From Roseofilum halophilum BLCC-M91 (GTDB lineage: Bacteria > Cyanobacteriota > Cyanobacteriia > Cyanobacteriales > Desertifilaceae), in contig NZ_JAQPOK010000088.1 of assembly GCF_030068445.1 (NCBI RefSeq), positions 37,652-101,651 of the forward strand: 64,000 bases of DNA, given 5' to 3'. The position numbers and the translations under genes were made by a program. Position 1 is the first letter of the stretch. Each line of letters begins with the position of its first letter. The notes under the pieces are model-generated. The model made no database searches and was not told where the DNA came from. It worked only from the letters and a program-made list of their open reading frames with translations. Shown here in pieces: positions 42,698-51,550 of this stretch.

Positions 42698-43189
42698 TTA
42701 AATCGATAAGCCCAAATTCAGACCTAAAAAGGCATGAACAAACAACAACGCCAATGCTGCCGTACCCAAATAAGCATGAAGGGTACGCAAGGACGGTTTC
42801 TCACCGCCAAACTTGGTAATCGAAATTGCGCCATTGAGGCCTAACAGAACTAGGACAACGGAACCCGTCCAAAAGTGGGGACTTTCTAAAATCGGCTGCC
42901 CTTGCATCACCAGAGATAAAACCCCTCCGGTATATCCCAGAGCCAAGAACAGGGTCAAAAATGGGGCCAGTTTGCGGTGATTGAGCTTATTTTGAGTCTT
43001 CACCTCTTCATCGGTAGCGCTACGTCCGCGCCATCCGGCAACGGCCACAAACGTGCCCAACACAAAAACAACAATGCCCATCATCAGGGGATGCCCCCAG
43101 TGGGTGATGGGTTCAGGAATGCCCAAACTGGCGAAATAATCGGCAATGGGGTCAACAATGGGGTGTAGAAGGTCTCTAATGGTGTCCAT
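42698..43189 (-). CDS. DUF4079 membrane protein, cytochrome b561-like
   Basis: A 163-residue protein with four hydrophobic helices. Histidines appear in the helix-edge contexts THWGHPLMMG, NKLNHRKLAPF, ESPHFWTGS and LHAYLGTAALALLFVHAFLGL. The HP..MG / SPH.W.G / LH..LG spacing resembles di-heme cytochrome b561 proteins, but this is a reading by eye. It is the last of three genes with msrP, 20 nt after the 168-aa gene. As the usual MsrQ heme partner of MsrP is absent here, DUF4079 is a candidate electron donor. Confidence 0.75.
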   Translation of the reverse strand: MDTIRDLLHPIVDPIADYFASLGIPEPITHWGHPLMMGIVVFVLGTFVAVAGWRGRSATDEEVKTQNKLNHRKLAPFLTLFLALGYTGGVLSLVMQGQPILESPHFWTGSVVLVLLGLNGAISITKFGGEKPSLRTLHAYLGTAALALLFVHAFLGLNLGLSI

Positions 43190-43209
43190 GGAGTAATCCG
43201 AGTAATATT

Positions 43210-43716
43210 TTAGTCAAGTGGTTTGCTAATCCCAGACTTCGGAAGATAAAAGTCTGTGGGGTTGTTTCTGAAGTCTTCATAAGACTCCCATACTTTATTA
43301 GTGTAAACAGCAATGTCCCCTTGATCATACAAATTAGCATTTCCCGACACCCACCAAGCGGCCGTTCTGCGGATGGCAAGGTTTTCATCTTGGGCACTGG
43401 TGGCATATTCTTCGGCCAGAACATCTCCGACAATACAGATTAAAACTTCTCTGGTTTGCTCAAGATTGGTGGCAAAGGCTTCCGGGGTGACTGGTTCCCC
43501 CAGACACCACCGAGACCATCGGGTAATATTATTCGGTCTAATTTTCCACGGGCCATAAAGCGTTTCTGCGGTTTGCCCTTGGGGGGCTGAGACTCGCAGC
43601 GCTTCGACTAGGGCTATAATCTGATAGCGCTGTAGCTCTGCCCAAGCAGGCAACACCCACAGGACTAGGCCGGCGATCGCCCCTAGTCCTCCTAATCTCC
43701 AATATTTAGTTTTCAC
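43210..43716 (-). CDS. Exported protein between msrP and DUF4079
   Basis: The 168-residue protein has a Sec signal peptide (KYWRLGGLGAIAGLVLWVLP, cleavage after AWA, residue about 26) and a helical mature part with a conserved-looking LYGPWKIRPNNITRWSRWCLG and two cysteines or so. No named domain is recognised. It is probably periplasmic or lumenal. Operon with msrP (55 nt) and DUF4079 (20 nt) suggests a role near periplasmic redox repair. Confidence 0.65.
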   Translation of the reverse strand: MKTKYWRLGGLGAIAGLVLWVLPAWAELQRYQIIALVEALRVSAPQGQTAETLYGPWKIRPNNITRWSRWCLGEPVTPEAFATNLEQTREVLICIVGDVLAEEYATSAQDENLAIRRTAAWWVSGNANLYDQGDIAVYTNKVWESYEDFRNNPTDFYLPKSGISKPLD

Positions 43717-43771
43717 TCCTCATCACCTTTAAATGGTTAGGTTTGATGCTCACACTCTTTAAAGCATAGGC

Positions 43772-44752
43772 TTAACCATATAAATGAGCCACCCATTCCC
43801 CATAACCGTTATAGTGTAAGGTCGGTTGTCGGGGCCAAGTGAACGGCGCTCCTTCACTAATGAGCCGTTCCGTGGCTTGAGACCATCGGGGATGGGGTTT
43901 ATCCGGATTCACATTGGCTTCAAAACCATATTCACTCCCATCGATGGTATTCCAAAAGGTAGCCGGTTGAGTGTCAATAAATTCAATCTTGACAATCGAT
44001 TTTGCGCCCTTAAATCCATATTTCCAAGGAATGACTTGACGGATGGGAGCGCCATGCTGTTTGGGTAAATCTTTGCCATAAATTCCAGTGGCAAAAAAGG
44101 CTAGTTCATTGGCCATTTCCTCAATTCGCAAGCCTTCGGTATAGGGCCAGGGAATGCTAGAAAAAGGACTCCAAGAGGGGCCGGTACTAATTGCTTTATC
44201 GTACCAAGAGGTAAACCGGACAAATTTCGCCTCGGAGGTGGGTTCGACTGCTTCGATCAGTTTCCCCATGGGGAACCCTAACCAGGGCACAACCATGGCC
44301 CAAGCTTCCACGCAGCGAAACCGATAGACTCGCTCTTCTAAGTCAAATTTTTTGCGTAAGTCATCGATATCATAGGTTTGGGGATTTTTCACCAATCCTG
44401 TGACCTCAACTTTCCAGTTTTCCGTGGGCAACGCTTGGGCTGCTTGCTGAATGGATTTGGTGGTTCCAAACTCGTAAAAGTTATTATATTGTGATGAAAG
44501 GGCTTGGGGGGTAATTTCCAAGTTTCCCTTGAGAAACTCTGGGTTTTGAGCGATCGCCTCTGGGGTGGTATAACCATATTCAATATTGCTGGCTTGATTT
44601 TGCTGGCCACAAGCGGTTAACGGGAGCAGACTGGCGGTAATTCCTGCTCCCATCAGCCCCTTGAGCAATTTCCGCCGATTCATGAAGACAGACTCTGGGG
44701 TAATCTGGCGATCGGGTATATCCCAGATTTGGGGAACTTTGATTAAGGTCAT
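43772..44752 (-). CDS. msrP: MsrP methionine-sulfoxide reductase catalytic subunit
   Basis: A 326-residue molybdoenzyme of the YedY family. The N-terminus has a Tat motif (MNRRKLLKGLMG, about residues 24-35) and the lipobox-like TACG. Moco ligand cysteine is in YRFRCVEAWAMVVPWLGFP (Cys about 150). Further conserved parts are SIPWPYTEGLRI, GIYGKDLPKQHGAPIRQVIP and KYGFKGAKSI. It reduces oxidised methionine in periplasmic proteins. Usual MsrQ partner is not adjacent. It is the first gene of a three-gene transcript ending at the 42623 hairpin. Confidence 0.92.
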   Translation of the reverse strand: MTLIKVPQIWDIPDRQITPESVFMNRRKLLKGLMGAGITASLLPLTACGQQNQASNIEYGYTTPEAIAQNPEFLKGNLEITPQALSSQYNNFYEFGTTKSIQQAAQALPTENWKVEVTGLVKNPQTYDIDDLRKKFDLEERVYRFRCVEAWAMVVPWLGFPMGKLIEAVEPTSEAKFVRFTSWYDKAISTGPSWSPFSSIPWPYTEGLRIEEMANELAFFATGIYGKDLPKQHGAPIRQVIPWKYGFKGAKSIVKIEFIDTQPATFWNTIDGSEYGFEANVNPDKPHPRWSQATERLISEGAPFTWPRQPTLHYNGYGEWVAHLYG

Positions 44753-44909
44753 GACAATTCGTGAATACTCAAAGCAGCAACAAAAACTATTTTTCGTTCT
44801 ATTGTAATCTATTTTTTGATCTTAAAATGCTATTGTGAATCTACCAATAACCAATAATCCTCTCTCTTAGAAGCCAGATTTCTGAAAAAAATTGGGCTTC
44901 TGGCTCCCT

Positions 44910-46136
44910 CTAGGACTCTAAAATATTGCCAGAACTTAATAACTCTTGTGCCGCTTCTAGCATTTGTGGCGCTAACTCTTGTAAATCTTCGCGATTGTCT
45001 AAATACGCTTGCAGTGCCGATAGGGGATCGACTTCCTTTCCTTGACCTAATTCTGGCAGGCGCGTGCGAGAAAGTTGACTGACTAATTCCGGTTGAATGG
45101 TATAACTATGGGCGACTTCTAGCCGTTCATAGAGTTGCTGGGAATCGATTGAATCTAACTGTTCGGAACGAATCTGATAAATTAAGCGAACCACTGCATC
45201 TTGAATGGAGGATTTTTCTAGGGTCTGGATTAATTTTTCTTGAGGATTTTCTGCTTGAGTTATATCCACTTTAATCGTTTTAAACCCTCGCACCGATAAG
45301 GGACAAAACTCTACATTCGCCTGTCCTTTTTCCACTTCCACCAGCACATAACCCTTTTGTTCTTTTTCTTCGCTAAAATCCACCCGTTCAATACTGCCGG
45401 GATAGACAACTGGGGGGCGATCGCATAAAATCTGATGTTTATGGACATGGCCCAGGGCCACATAATCAAAACAGGGACGCGCTAGAATCGACAAGGGAAT
45501 CGTAAACCCCTTACCCACAGCTAAAAAGCGCTCTGCCCCATAATGGGCATTATCCACCATCACATGGGCTAAAAGAATAGTGGGAAGATCCGGATTAAGG
45601 CGGCGAATTTGGGCTTCGAGGGCAGTTCGCAACCGGTCAATGAGTTGATGATTAATTTCTGAAAGCGATAATTCCTTGGTTTCTGGACGAGTAAATAAAC
45701 TCGAACGGGTTAACCAAGGTAGGGTAATCACTTGAACGGGGCCGTGGGGGGTGGTAATGTTATGCAAAGCTAGGCGATCGCCCACAATAAACCCTGGAAC
45801 CCCTAGAGTCTGGTAAATCGATAAACTTGCCCCCCCCTTCCCTTGGGCATGTTGGTCGTGATTTCCCACCAACAACACCGTGGGAATATTGGCCTCCACT
45901 AACCGGTAAAATTGCCGTGCAAACCCTTGACTCACATAGGGAGGAGGAGTCGCATCCGGGAATGCATCGCCGCCAAACAAGACTAAATCCACCGGTTCGG
46001 CGATCGCGCGATCGATACATTCCGACAAGCTGCTGATAAAATCCTCTAACCGGGTATTCAATCCCGTTTCCGGATTCACCCGTCCATGACTCAACCCACT
46101 CCCCAAATGGATATCCGATAGATGTAGAACCTTCAT
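44910..46136 (-). CDS. SbcD/Mre11-like DNA exonuclease
   Basis: The 408-residue protein from the ATG at 46134-46136 (good GGAGG site upstream) starts MKVLHLSDIHLGSGLSHGR. It has LVLFGGDAFPD, VLLVGNHDQHAQGKG, LLAHVMVDNAH and VALGHVHKHQI, the metallophosphoesterase set of SbcD/Mre11. SbcD acts with SbcC, a Rad50-type ATPase, in DNA end and hairpin processing. SbcC is not adjacent. A longer frame starts at 46205 but its residues are not family-like. The C-terminal helices (PELVSQLSRTRLPELGQG) form the capping region. Confidence 0.88.
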   Translation of the reverse strand: MKVLHLSDIHLGSGLSHGRVNPETGLNTRLEDFISSLSECIDRAIAEPVDLVLFGGDAFPDATPPPYVSQGFARQFYRLVEANIPTVLLVGNHDQHAQGKGGASLSIYQTLGVPGFIVGDRLALHNITTPHGPVQVITLPWLTRSSLFTRPETKELSLSEINHQLIDRLRTALEAQIRRLNPDLPTILLAHVMVDNAHYGAERFLAVGKGFTIPLSILARPCFDYVALGHVHKHQILCDRPPVVYPGSIERVDFSEEKEQKGYVLVEVEKGQANVEFCPLSVRGFKTIKVDITQAENPQEKLIQTLEKSSIQDAVVRLIYQIRSEQLDSIDSQQLYERLEVAHSYTIQPELVSQLSRTRLPELGQGKEVDPLSALQAYLDNREDLQELAPQMLEAAQELLSSGNILES

Positions 46137-46259
46137 CAACCTGCCTCCACAGCCATAAAAATACCCCCAATAACGATTATGGGGGATTATAGAAGCTAAC
46201 GCCAATCATCATGATTTTAGAGGTACAGGACTAGAAAACTTTCTCTCCTGACTATACCC

Positions 46260-46547
46260 TTACGTGGACTGATTCGAGTCAATTCGCCCACTACCCCGAC
46301 GAGCTATTTCTGTGCTATCAAAGGACTGGGAGGAAGGACAACCATTGTCACACCGTCCGCTTCCGCGATGGTCTTCTGCATGGGTAGTAGATTGACTGAA
46401 CTCGGAACCAACCGTGGCACTCGTTTGTAGGTTAACCCAACCTATTGAGCCAATAACCAAGGACAAAAACAGAAAACGATTAACTTTAATGGAGTTGTAG
46501 ATACGCATGGGAAACATCTGCCTTGAAGTAACTGTTCTACTTCTCAT
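46260..46547 (-). CDS. patX: PatX-like RGSGR pentapeptide precursor
   Basis: The 95-residue protein has a hydrophobic N-terminal segment (FLFLSLVIGSIGWVNLQTSA, about residues 25-45), fitting a signal peptide, and a short polar mature part. It carries the pentapeptide RGSGR twice, in DHRGSGRCDNG and IARRGSGRIDSNQST. RGSGR is the PatS/HetN/PatX active motif that inhibits HetR, and PatX precursors occur widely in multicellular cyanobacteria, including strains without heterocysts. The ATG at 46545-46547 has an AGGGA upstream; a later start at 46508 is possible. No hetR is in the window. It stands as a single gene. Confidence 0.75.
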   Translation of the reverse strand: MRSRTVTSRQMFPMRIYNSIKVNRFLFLSLVIGSIGWVNLQTSATVGSEFSQSTTHAEDHRGSGRCDNGCPSSQSFDSTEIARRGSGRIDSNQST

Positions 46548-46586
46548 CGGTTTCCCTGGTTCATCCGGATAAACTGTAGAAGTTTA

Positions 46587-48401
46587 TCAACTGAAAACGT
46601 CCGTAATTTCTTCCACAATCATCCAACCCCCGGCTGAGTTTACCCGTCCCCGCAGGCGAATCGGTTGTTCCTCGAAGAGAGTCTGTAAAGCATCATGGAC
46701 TAGGGGTTCAGTGGTAATCAGTCGCCAAGTGCTTCCCCCCCATTCAACAGGGCTATTGACCTCAAATTGATAGCTTTGTTCCTCCAAGCACTTAAAAAGT
46801 CCTGATACTTCTAACCCATCAGTACAAGTTCTTCCTAAGTGAGCGAGGGAAGAGGGCGCATAGCCACTTTTGGGATACTCCTCTCCATAATCTAAATAAT
46901 GGAATTGCCATGTTTGCCAATCTGGGGAGCGATGGGTGAGATTAAAACAGGGAATGACTGCTGCTGGGGCGCTTGTATCGGTTAATAGGGCTGATTGTAA
47001 AACCCCTACTGGTAAACTATGGGGGTCTTCCTGACGTTCAATACAAAGCGCTGCTGCCATGCCTGCGGCTTGACCGATATTCATCACCACCGGTTGTAAG
47101 CGGGTGGCTCCATTGGCAATATGGGAGACAGAAATATTCTTTTCGCAGACGAGAAATCCGGTCATTTCCTCTGGAATTAAACAGCCATAGGGAATGGTAA
47201 AAGGCGTTCCCGTCCACCGTCCCCCCCAGCGCACAGATTTGGGAGCAAGGGGAAAGGAGACTTCTGGATAATGATGGTCGTTGGGATAGTTGCCGATAAC
47301 AATACTATTAATCTTTCCCGTTTCATCTCTGGGTAATGGAGCCACATTTCCGTCCGGTTGGGGCAAAATGTCCTGTTCTCGCAGGGTAACTTGTCCTTTG
47401 AGTCGGCGACTTTCCCGAAAATAGGGGTAAAGAGCGACTCCTTGTTGGAAGTGGGGAAGGAGTGCAGAGCGGGGGGAGGTGATGGAGTCGAGGACGGGAA
47501 ATTGATTAACCGCTAACCCGTAGCGCTGTCCGAGTTGGCTTTGAATGGTGCGCCCAAAGTTGAGACTATGTTCTAGGGCTTCTTGTAAGAGGATAAATTG
47601 GTCTTGGGGCGATTCAATCAGGCGATTAAGATTAATGCCATAGTCATTGCCCTTAATGGGCCAGTTAATCATCATTTTGCGATCGGGTAAACGGCCATAG
47701 CTTAAAAATTTCTCTACCCCATGGTTTTCCCATGCACCCGCAAAGGCTGATTCGTTAACAGAACCGGGAATCTCTGGCGCGTTGACTCCTTCTCCATAAT
47801 CTTGCAGATGAATCACCCAAGTAGGCGCTTGTACCGGATAGCGTTCCGTCAGTTCATTGGCTTCTTTTGGAGCGCTCGGTTCTCCCCATTCCCTTTGCAG
47901 TTCCCACCCCCAACGATGGGGAATATCGGCTAAGGCAAGTAAATCTCCCAGTTCAGTTCCATCCAGGGTAAGAGTGGCGTTTACCCGCAAGTTTTGAAAG
48001 CGAACCCCAGTAACGCGGTTACCCTTTCGATACACTTCTAAGGGGGTTTGTCCCCAAATCCAGTCTAGGTTCGGCAGCGCGTCTACCCAGTCCCGGAAAA
48101 TTTGCGCCCCTATCTGGGGACTAAAGCCAAATAAACTCACCCAATTATGGTCTAATCCTCCCGGTTGTTTCTGGGTTAATTCTTGTACAAATGCCCCCCA
48201 CATTCCGGTTTGAAAAGCGGCTAACTCGCTCCCATCGGGGGCAGAGACTCCGGCTGCGGTTAACATGCCCCCTAACCAGGGAAATTCACTAACCAGCAGG
48301 GTTTGTGCGCCCCTGCGAGCGGCTTGGATGGCGGCACAGGTTCCCCCGGTTCCCCCACCGACAACGAGGATGTCTACGGTGCGTTCTTGTGTTTGGTTCA
48401 T
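46587..48401 (-). CDS. FAD-dependent oxidoreductase
   Basis: The 604-residue protein has an N-terminal FAD-binding Rossmann motif (VDILVVGGGTGGTCAAIQAA) followed by LVSEFPWLGGMLTAAGVSAPDG. The fold matches the FAD-dependent oxidoreductase/xanthan lyase-type family (FAD_oxidored), with LDGTELGDLLALADIPH and MNIGQAAGMAAALCIERQ as conserved parts. The last 120 residues are a separate beta-rich domain (TSAPAAVIPCF onward). Substrate unknown. The start ATG is clear. The neighbour patX is 40 nt downstream in the same direction, so co-transcription is possible. Confidence 0.85.
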   Translation of the reverse strand: MNQTQERTVDILVVGGGTGGTCAAIQAARRGAQTLLVSEFPWLGGMLTAAGVSAPDGSELAAFQTGMWGAFVQELTQKQPGGLDHNWVSLFGFSPQIGAQIFRDWVDALPNLDWIWGQTPLEVYRKGNRVTGVRFQNLRVNATLTLDGTELGDLLALADIPHRWGWELQREWGEPSAPKEANELTERYPVQAPTWVIHLQDYGEGVNAPEIPGSVNESAFAGAWENHGVEKFLSYGRLPDRKMMINWPIKGNDYGINLNRLIESPQDQFILLQEALEHSLNFGRTIQSQLGQRYGLAVNQFPVLDSITSPRSALLPHFQQGVALYPYFRESRRLKGQVTLREQDILPQPDGNVAPLPRDETGKINSIVIGNYPNDHHYPEVSFPLAPKSVRWGGRWTGTPFTIPYGCLIPEEMTGFLVCEKNISVSHIANGATRLQPVVMNIGQAAGMAAALCIERQEDPHSLPVGVLQSALLTDTSAPAAVIPCFNLTHRSPDWQTWQFHYLDYGEEYPKSGYAPSSLAHLGRTCTDGLEVSGLFKCLEEQSYQFEVNSPVEWGGSTWRLITTEPLVHDALQTLFEEQPIRLRGRVNSAGGWMIVEEITDVFS

Positions 48402-48467
48402 GGAATAAGGCGCTTCGCGCTGGTAATGGGTAATATCGCGTTTTCATTTGAGACGTAAACTTGGAAT

Positions 48468-48568
48468 GCCCTCTCCCTTTCATGTCCGCTTGCGGAAAAT
48501 CCCTCTCCCAAGGGAGAGGGACTTTTGCTCCCCTTCTCCCGTGGGAGAAGGGGTTGGGGGATGAGGGC
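48468..48568. repeat. Palindromic ~80-nt repeat, copy D, with nested element
   Basis: Same element as 2762-2844, with CCCTTCTCCCGTGGGAGAAG and GGATGAGGGC ends. Its first arm is split by TTTCATGTCCGCTTGCGGAA (48478-48499), a small palindromic element also present at 533-551. The two-step structure shows one repeat inside another. Confidence 0.8.
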
Positions 48569-48607
48569 AACCGTTGATAACTCATTGAAAAATGCTAGAG
48601 ATAATAG

Positions 48608-48703
48608 GTTTTTCCGTTCTATAAATTGATATCCGATCGCGGGATCTGCGTCCATTATGATGTCACTGAGTTTCAGGAAGACTTGAAGACGCTACAGGAA
48701 TAA
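48608..48703 (+). pseudogene. UPF0175 antitoxin remnant
   Basis: A rightward frame preceded by a TAG encodes FYKLISDRGICVHYDVTEFQ, then EDLKTLQE and TAA. This aligns with FQKILSERGINIHYDLEEL of the intact UPF0175 protein at 31595-31840. The N-terminal two thirds, including the helix-turn-helix part, are missing. It is followed 3 nt later by the truncated DUF3368 frame. Confidence 0.65.
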
Positions 48704-48706
48704 TTA

Positions 48707-48859
48707 ATGATGATTGTCAGTAACACTTCCCCAATTTCCAATTTAGCCAAGATCGGACAACTTGACCTAATGACTCAGATTTATGGGAATATTTTTATTC
48801 CCTCTGCGGTGCATAATGAATTATTGGATCGGAGGGCTGGTGAAAAGGAATCAAATTAA
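48707..48859 (+). pseudogene. Truncated DUF3368 PIN-like toxin
   Basis: The frame MMIVSNTSPISNLAKIGQLD continues to LLDRRAGEKESN and stops after 50 residues, about a third of the family length. It matches MIVVSDTSPLSGLAIAGYL of the intact protein, with the first aspartate replaced by asparagine. The remaining helices and acidic residues are gone. Together with the preceding remnant it is a dead toxin-antitoxin pair. Confidence 0.7.
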
Positions 48860-48957
48860 ATTATATAATCGTCTTAAAGAGTTAACGGAAAGGGAAAAAC
48901 CAGTAAGCGAATACAAAAAAAAGATGCCAGTCATGGCCGCCAAGTAACTCGAAGAGT

Positions 48958-49914
48958 TTACCCGCGTGTAGCACTATAGGCAGCATAAACGCCTTGCACA
49001 TTGTACCAATTGAGGAAAATGCGGGCGGCTTCCAGAGCCAATTGGGGTTTTCCGCGATCGATTAACCATTGCAAAAAGGGAGCCATTGTCCGTTCATTCA
49101 GCCTTCCCCCTAATGATAAAACGCCCCATAAAATTCGATGTATCCAGGTCATTTGGATCATCATTCGCACGTTCCAAGTGGGATGTTTTTGATAGAATAA
49201 AACGCCCATGCGTCCGCGCTGGATTTCTTGGTCAATCATGGGGGGAATTTGCTCTAGGCTAAAGGGGGGATGCCAATGGTAACCAACGGCTTGGGGACAT
49301 TTAATCAGTTTAAGTCCTAGGTTTTTGAGGCGCACTCCTAATTCTAAATCTTCCCAGCCATAGAGTTGGAATTGGGTGTCGAAAAGTCCCGCTTCTTCTA
49401 ACCAATGGCGGGCGATCGCCACATTCCCGGTCGCAAAATAGGCGGCCGAGAAGTCCGTGATCTTGTAGGGTTCTGAGGTCGGCTCGTCAAAATTGCAGGT
49501 ATTAATCACTGCTCCGTAGGTAAACAGGCGATCGCTCCCTAACTTCTCCTCTCCCTCCTGCAATGCCTGTGCATGGCAGCTTAAGAAGGTTTCCGTCACC
49601 ACCAGATCGCTATCGATAAAGATAATGGTATCGCCCTGAGCCTCCTTTACCCCCAAATTCCGGGCAGCAGCCGGCCCTTGATGCTCCTGCACCAACCAAC
49701 GCACATGGGGCAGTTGCTGCCGTTCTTGAGCTAACCAGGCTAAAGTGTCATCCGTGGAACCATCATCAACCACCACCACCTCATACCCTTGGATGTGGCG
49801 ATAATGGGACTCATCGCTTTCGCGATCGCTAAACTGCTGATTCTCTAGCGCTCTCAGGCACTTTTGTAGAATCGGTAAACGGTTGTAAGTGGGAATGACA
49901 ACACTGAAGAACAT
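48958..49914 (-). CDS. Family 2 glycosyltransferase
   Basis: A 318-residue GT-A glycosyltransferase. It starts MFFSVVIPTYNRLPILQKCL and has VVVVDDGSTDDTLAWL (DDG motif, nucleotide-sugar binding), GPAAARNLGVKEA and IIFIDSDLVV (DxD-like). A C-terminal part (LFDTQFQLYGWEDLELGVRL) holds the ED..E acceptor-side motif. It makes a glycosidic bond in a polysaccharide or glycolipid; the acceptor is unknown. Likely cytoplasmic. No polysaccharide cluster around it. Confidence 0.9.
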   Translation of the reverse strand: MFFSVVIPTYNRLPILQKCLRALENQQFSDRESDESHYRHIQGYEVVVVDDGSTDDTLAWLAQERQQLPHVRWLVQEHQGPAAARNLGVKEAQGDTIIFIDSDLVVTETFLSCHAQALQEGEEKLGSDRLFTYGAVINTCNFDEPTSEPYKITDFSAAYFATGNVAIARHWLEEAGLFDTQFQLYGWEDLELGVRLKNLGLKLIKCPQAVGYHWHPPFSLEQIPPMIDQEIQRGRMGVLFYQKHPTWNVRMMIQMTWIHRILWGVLSLGGRLNERTMAPFLQWLIDRGKPQLALEAARIFLNWYNVQGVYAAYSATRG

Positions 49915-49947
49915 AGAGAATTAAAGTTTAATTTTGTAAGGGTAACT

Positions 49948-50067
49948 TCACTTTTTATCCTGCTCGTTAAAACCCGATAAACCTTGAAACAGCATCACTA
50001 AGCCTCCAATGGCAATGGCGATCGCCAAACCTGCCGCAATCCAATCTAAAACGGGTGTATTTTCCAT
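49948..50067 (-). CDS. 39-aa single-helix membrane protein
   Basis: The frame MENTPVLDWIAAGLAIAIAI, continuing to FQGLSGFNEQDKK, gives one membrane helix (residues about 8-30) with a charged tail. An AGGAA site lies about 6 nt before the ATG. The small size and clean helix resemble the accessory subunits of cyanobacterial photosynthetic or NDH-1 complexes, though none was matched. It lies between glycosyltransferase and murD genes and diverges from murD. Confidence 0.55.
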   Translation of the reverse strand: MENTPVLDWIAAGLAIAIAIGGLVMLFQGLSGFNEQDKK

Positions 50068-50172
50068 TACTGTTCCTAATGCTTGCTGGGTTGAGCGTGA
50101 ACTCAAAGGTTCAGAATATCACACAAACGATTATCATAAGGAACAAACCCTTTTGGCTCTCGCAGAAAAAAT

Positions 50173-51528
50173 ATGCCCCTTGCTCATGTCATTGGTTTAG
50201 GTAAATCGGGAATTGCAGCCGCTAAACTCCTACACTGCCAAGGATGGCAGGTAAAAGTGAGCGATCGCCAAATCTCCGATAGCTTACGCCAACAACAGAA
50301 AACCCTTCACGATCTAGGAATTGCCTGCGATATCGGCTCTTCCTTGACCCTAGAGGATACCCCACCTCCAGAGCGGATTGTGGTCAGTCCTGGAGTTCCT
50401 TGGGATATTCCGGTGTTGGTGGAAGCTAGAGTGCAAGGAATTGAAACCCTGGGAGAAATGGAACTCGCTTGGCGAGAACTGAAGGATGTTCCTTGGGTGG
50501 GGGTTACGGGAACCAATGGCAAAACCACCACCACCGCTTTAATTGCCGCGATTTTTCAGCAGGCTGGCTTCCATGCTCCGGCCTGTGGTAATATCGGCTA
50601 TGCGGCCTGCGAGTTGGCATTGGGAGAACAAAAGCCCGATTGGGCGATCGCCGAAATTAGTAGTTATCAGATTGAATCCTCCTCTACCCTATCTCCGCAA
50701 ATTGGAGTCTGGACAACGTTTACCCCCGATCATCTCAACCGCCATAAAACCCTGGACAATTATTACAATATTAAAGCGCAGTTATTGCGGCGATCGCATC
50801 AGCAAATCTTTAACGGCGACGATCCCTACCTGCGCCAAGTTGGACTCAAACAATGGCCCGATGCCTATTGGACAAGCACTCAAGGCAAAAAGCATCTAGT
50901 CAGTTCTCCCCAAAAAGGCATTTATATTCAAGACCGATGGGTAATGGTGCAAGGCGACCCCATTTTACCCGCCGCCAGCCTGAAAATGGTGGGAGCGCAT
51001 AACCAGCAAAACCTATTGATGGCGGTAGCGGTGGCTCGGTTAGCCGGTATTGAGCGGGAAGCCATTGCTGAGGCGATCGCCCATTTTCCCGGCGTTCCCC
51101 ATCGCTTAGAACTCATTTGCACCCTAGATCAAATCAACTTCATTAATGATAGTAAAGCCACCAATTATGATGCGGCTGAAGTCGGCTTATCCGCAGTTGA
51201 GCCTCCCGTTATTTTAATTGCGGGAGGAGAAGCCAAAGAGGGTGATGATACCCAATGGTTGCATCGGATCAAATCTAAAGCAGCAGCCGTCTTACTGATT
51301 GGCGAAGCAGCACCCCGTTTTGCCCAACGCTTAGAAGCCGTGGGTTATGCTTCTTATGAAATTTTGGAAACCTTAGATCGAGCCATTCCCCGCTCCCTAG
51401 CCCTAGCCCAACAGTATCAAGCCAAAGGGGTCTTATTTTCTCCCGCCTGCGCCAGCTTCGATCAATATGCTAACTTTGAACAACGGGGCGATCATTTCCG
51501 CCAACTGTGCTTAGAAATGAACAAGTAG
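50173..51528 (+). CDS. murD: UDP-N-acetylmuramoylalanine-D-glutamate ligase
   Basis: A 451-residue Mur ligase. It has an N-terminal Rossmann-like domain ([16 protein letters not shown]), the ATP-binding [18 protein letters not shown] (P-loop, residues about 112-125), the central domain with [10 protein letters not shown] and the C-terminal domain ([37 protein letters not shown]). It adds D-glutamate to UDP-MurNAc-L-Ala in peptidoglycan synthesis. The ATG follows at a normal distance. The UPF0182 gene begins 22 nt downstream, likely the same transcript. Confidence 0.96.
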   Translation: MPLAHVIGLGKSGIAAAKLLHCQGWQVKVSDRQISDSLRQQQKTLHDLGIACDIGSSLTLEDTPPPERIVVSPGVPWDIPVLVEARVQGIETLGEMELAWRELKDVPWVGVTGTNGKTTTTALIAAIFQQAGFHAPACGNIGYAACELALGEQKPDWAIAEISSYQIESSSTLSPQIGVWTTFTPDHLNRHKTLDNYYNIKAQLLRRSHQQIFNGDDPYLRQVGLKQWPDAYWTSTQGKKHLVSSPQKGIYIQDRWVMVQGDPILPAASLKMVGAHNQQNLLMAVAVARLAGIEREAIAEAIAHFPGVPHRLELICTLDQINFINDSKATNYDAAEVGLSAVEPPVILIAGGEAKEGDDTQWLHRIKSKAAAVLLIGEAAPRFAQRLEAVGYASYEILETLDRAIPRSLALAQQYQAKGVLFSPACASFDQYANFEQRGDHFRQLCLEMNK

Positions 51529-51550
51529 GAGCGAATCGGTTCATATCAAC

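Noticed and set aside
50009..50200. 63-aa plus-strand ORF before murD
   Set aside because: It overlaps the murD start in another frame and is opposite the better supported 39-aa frame.
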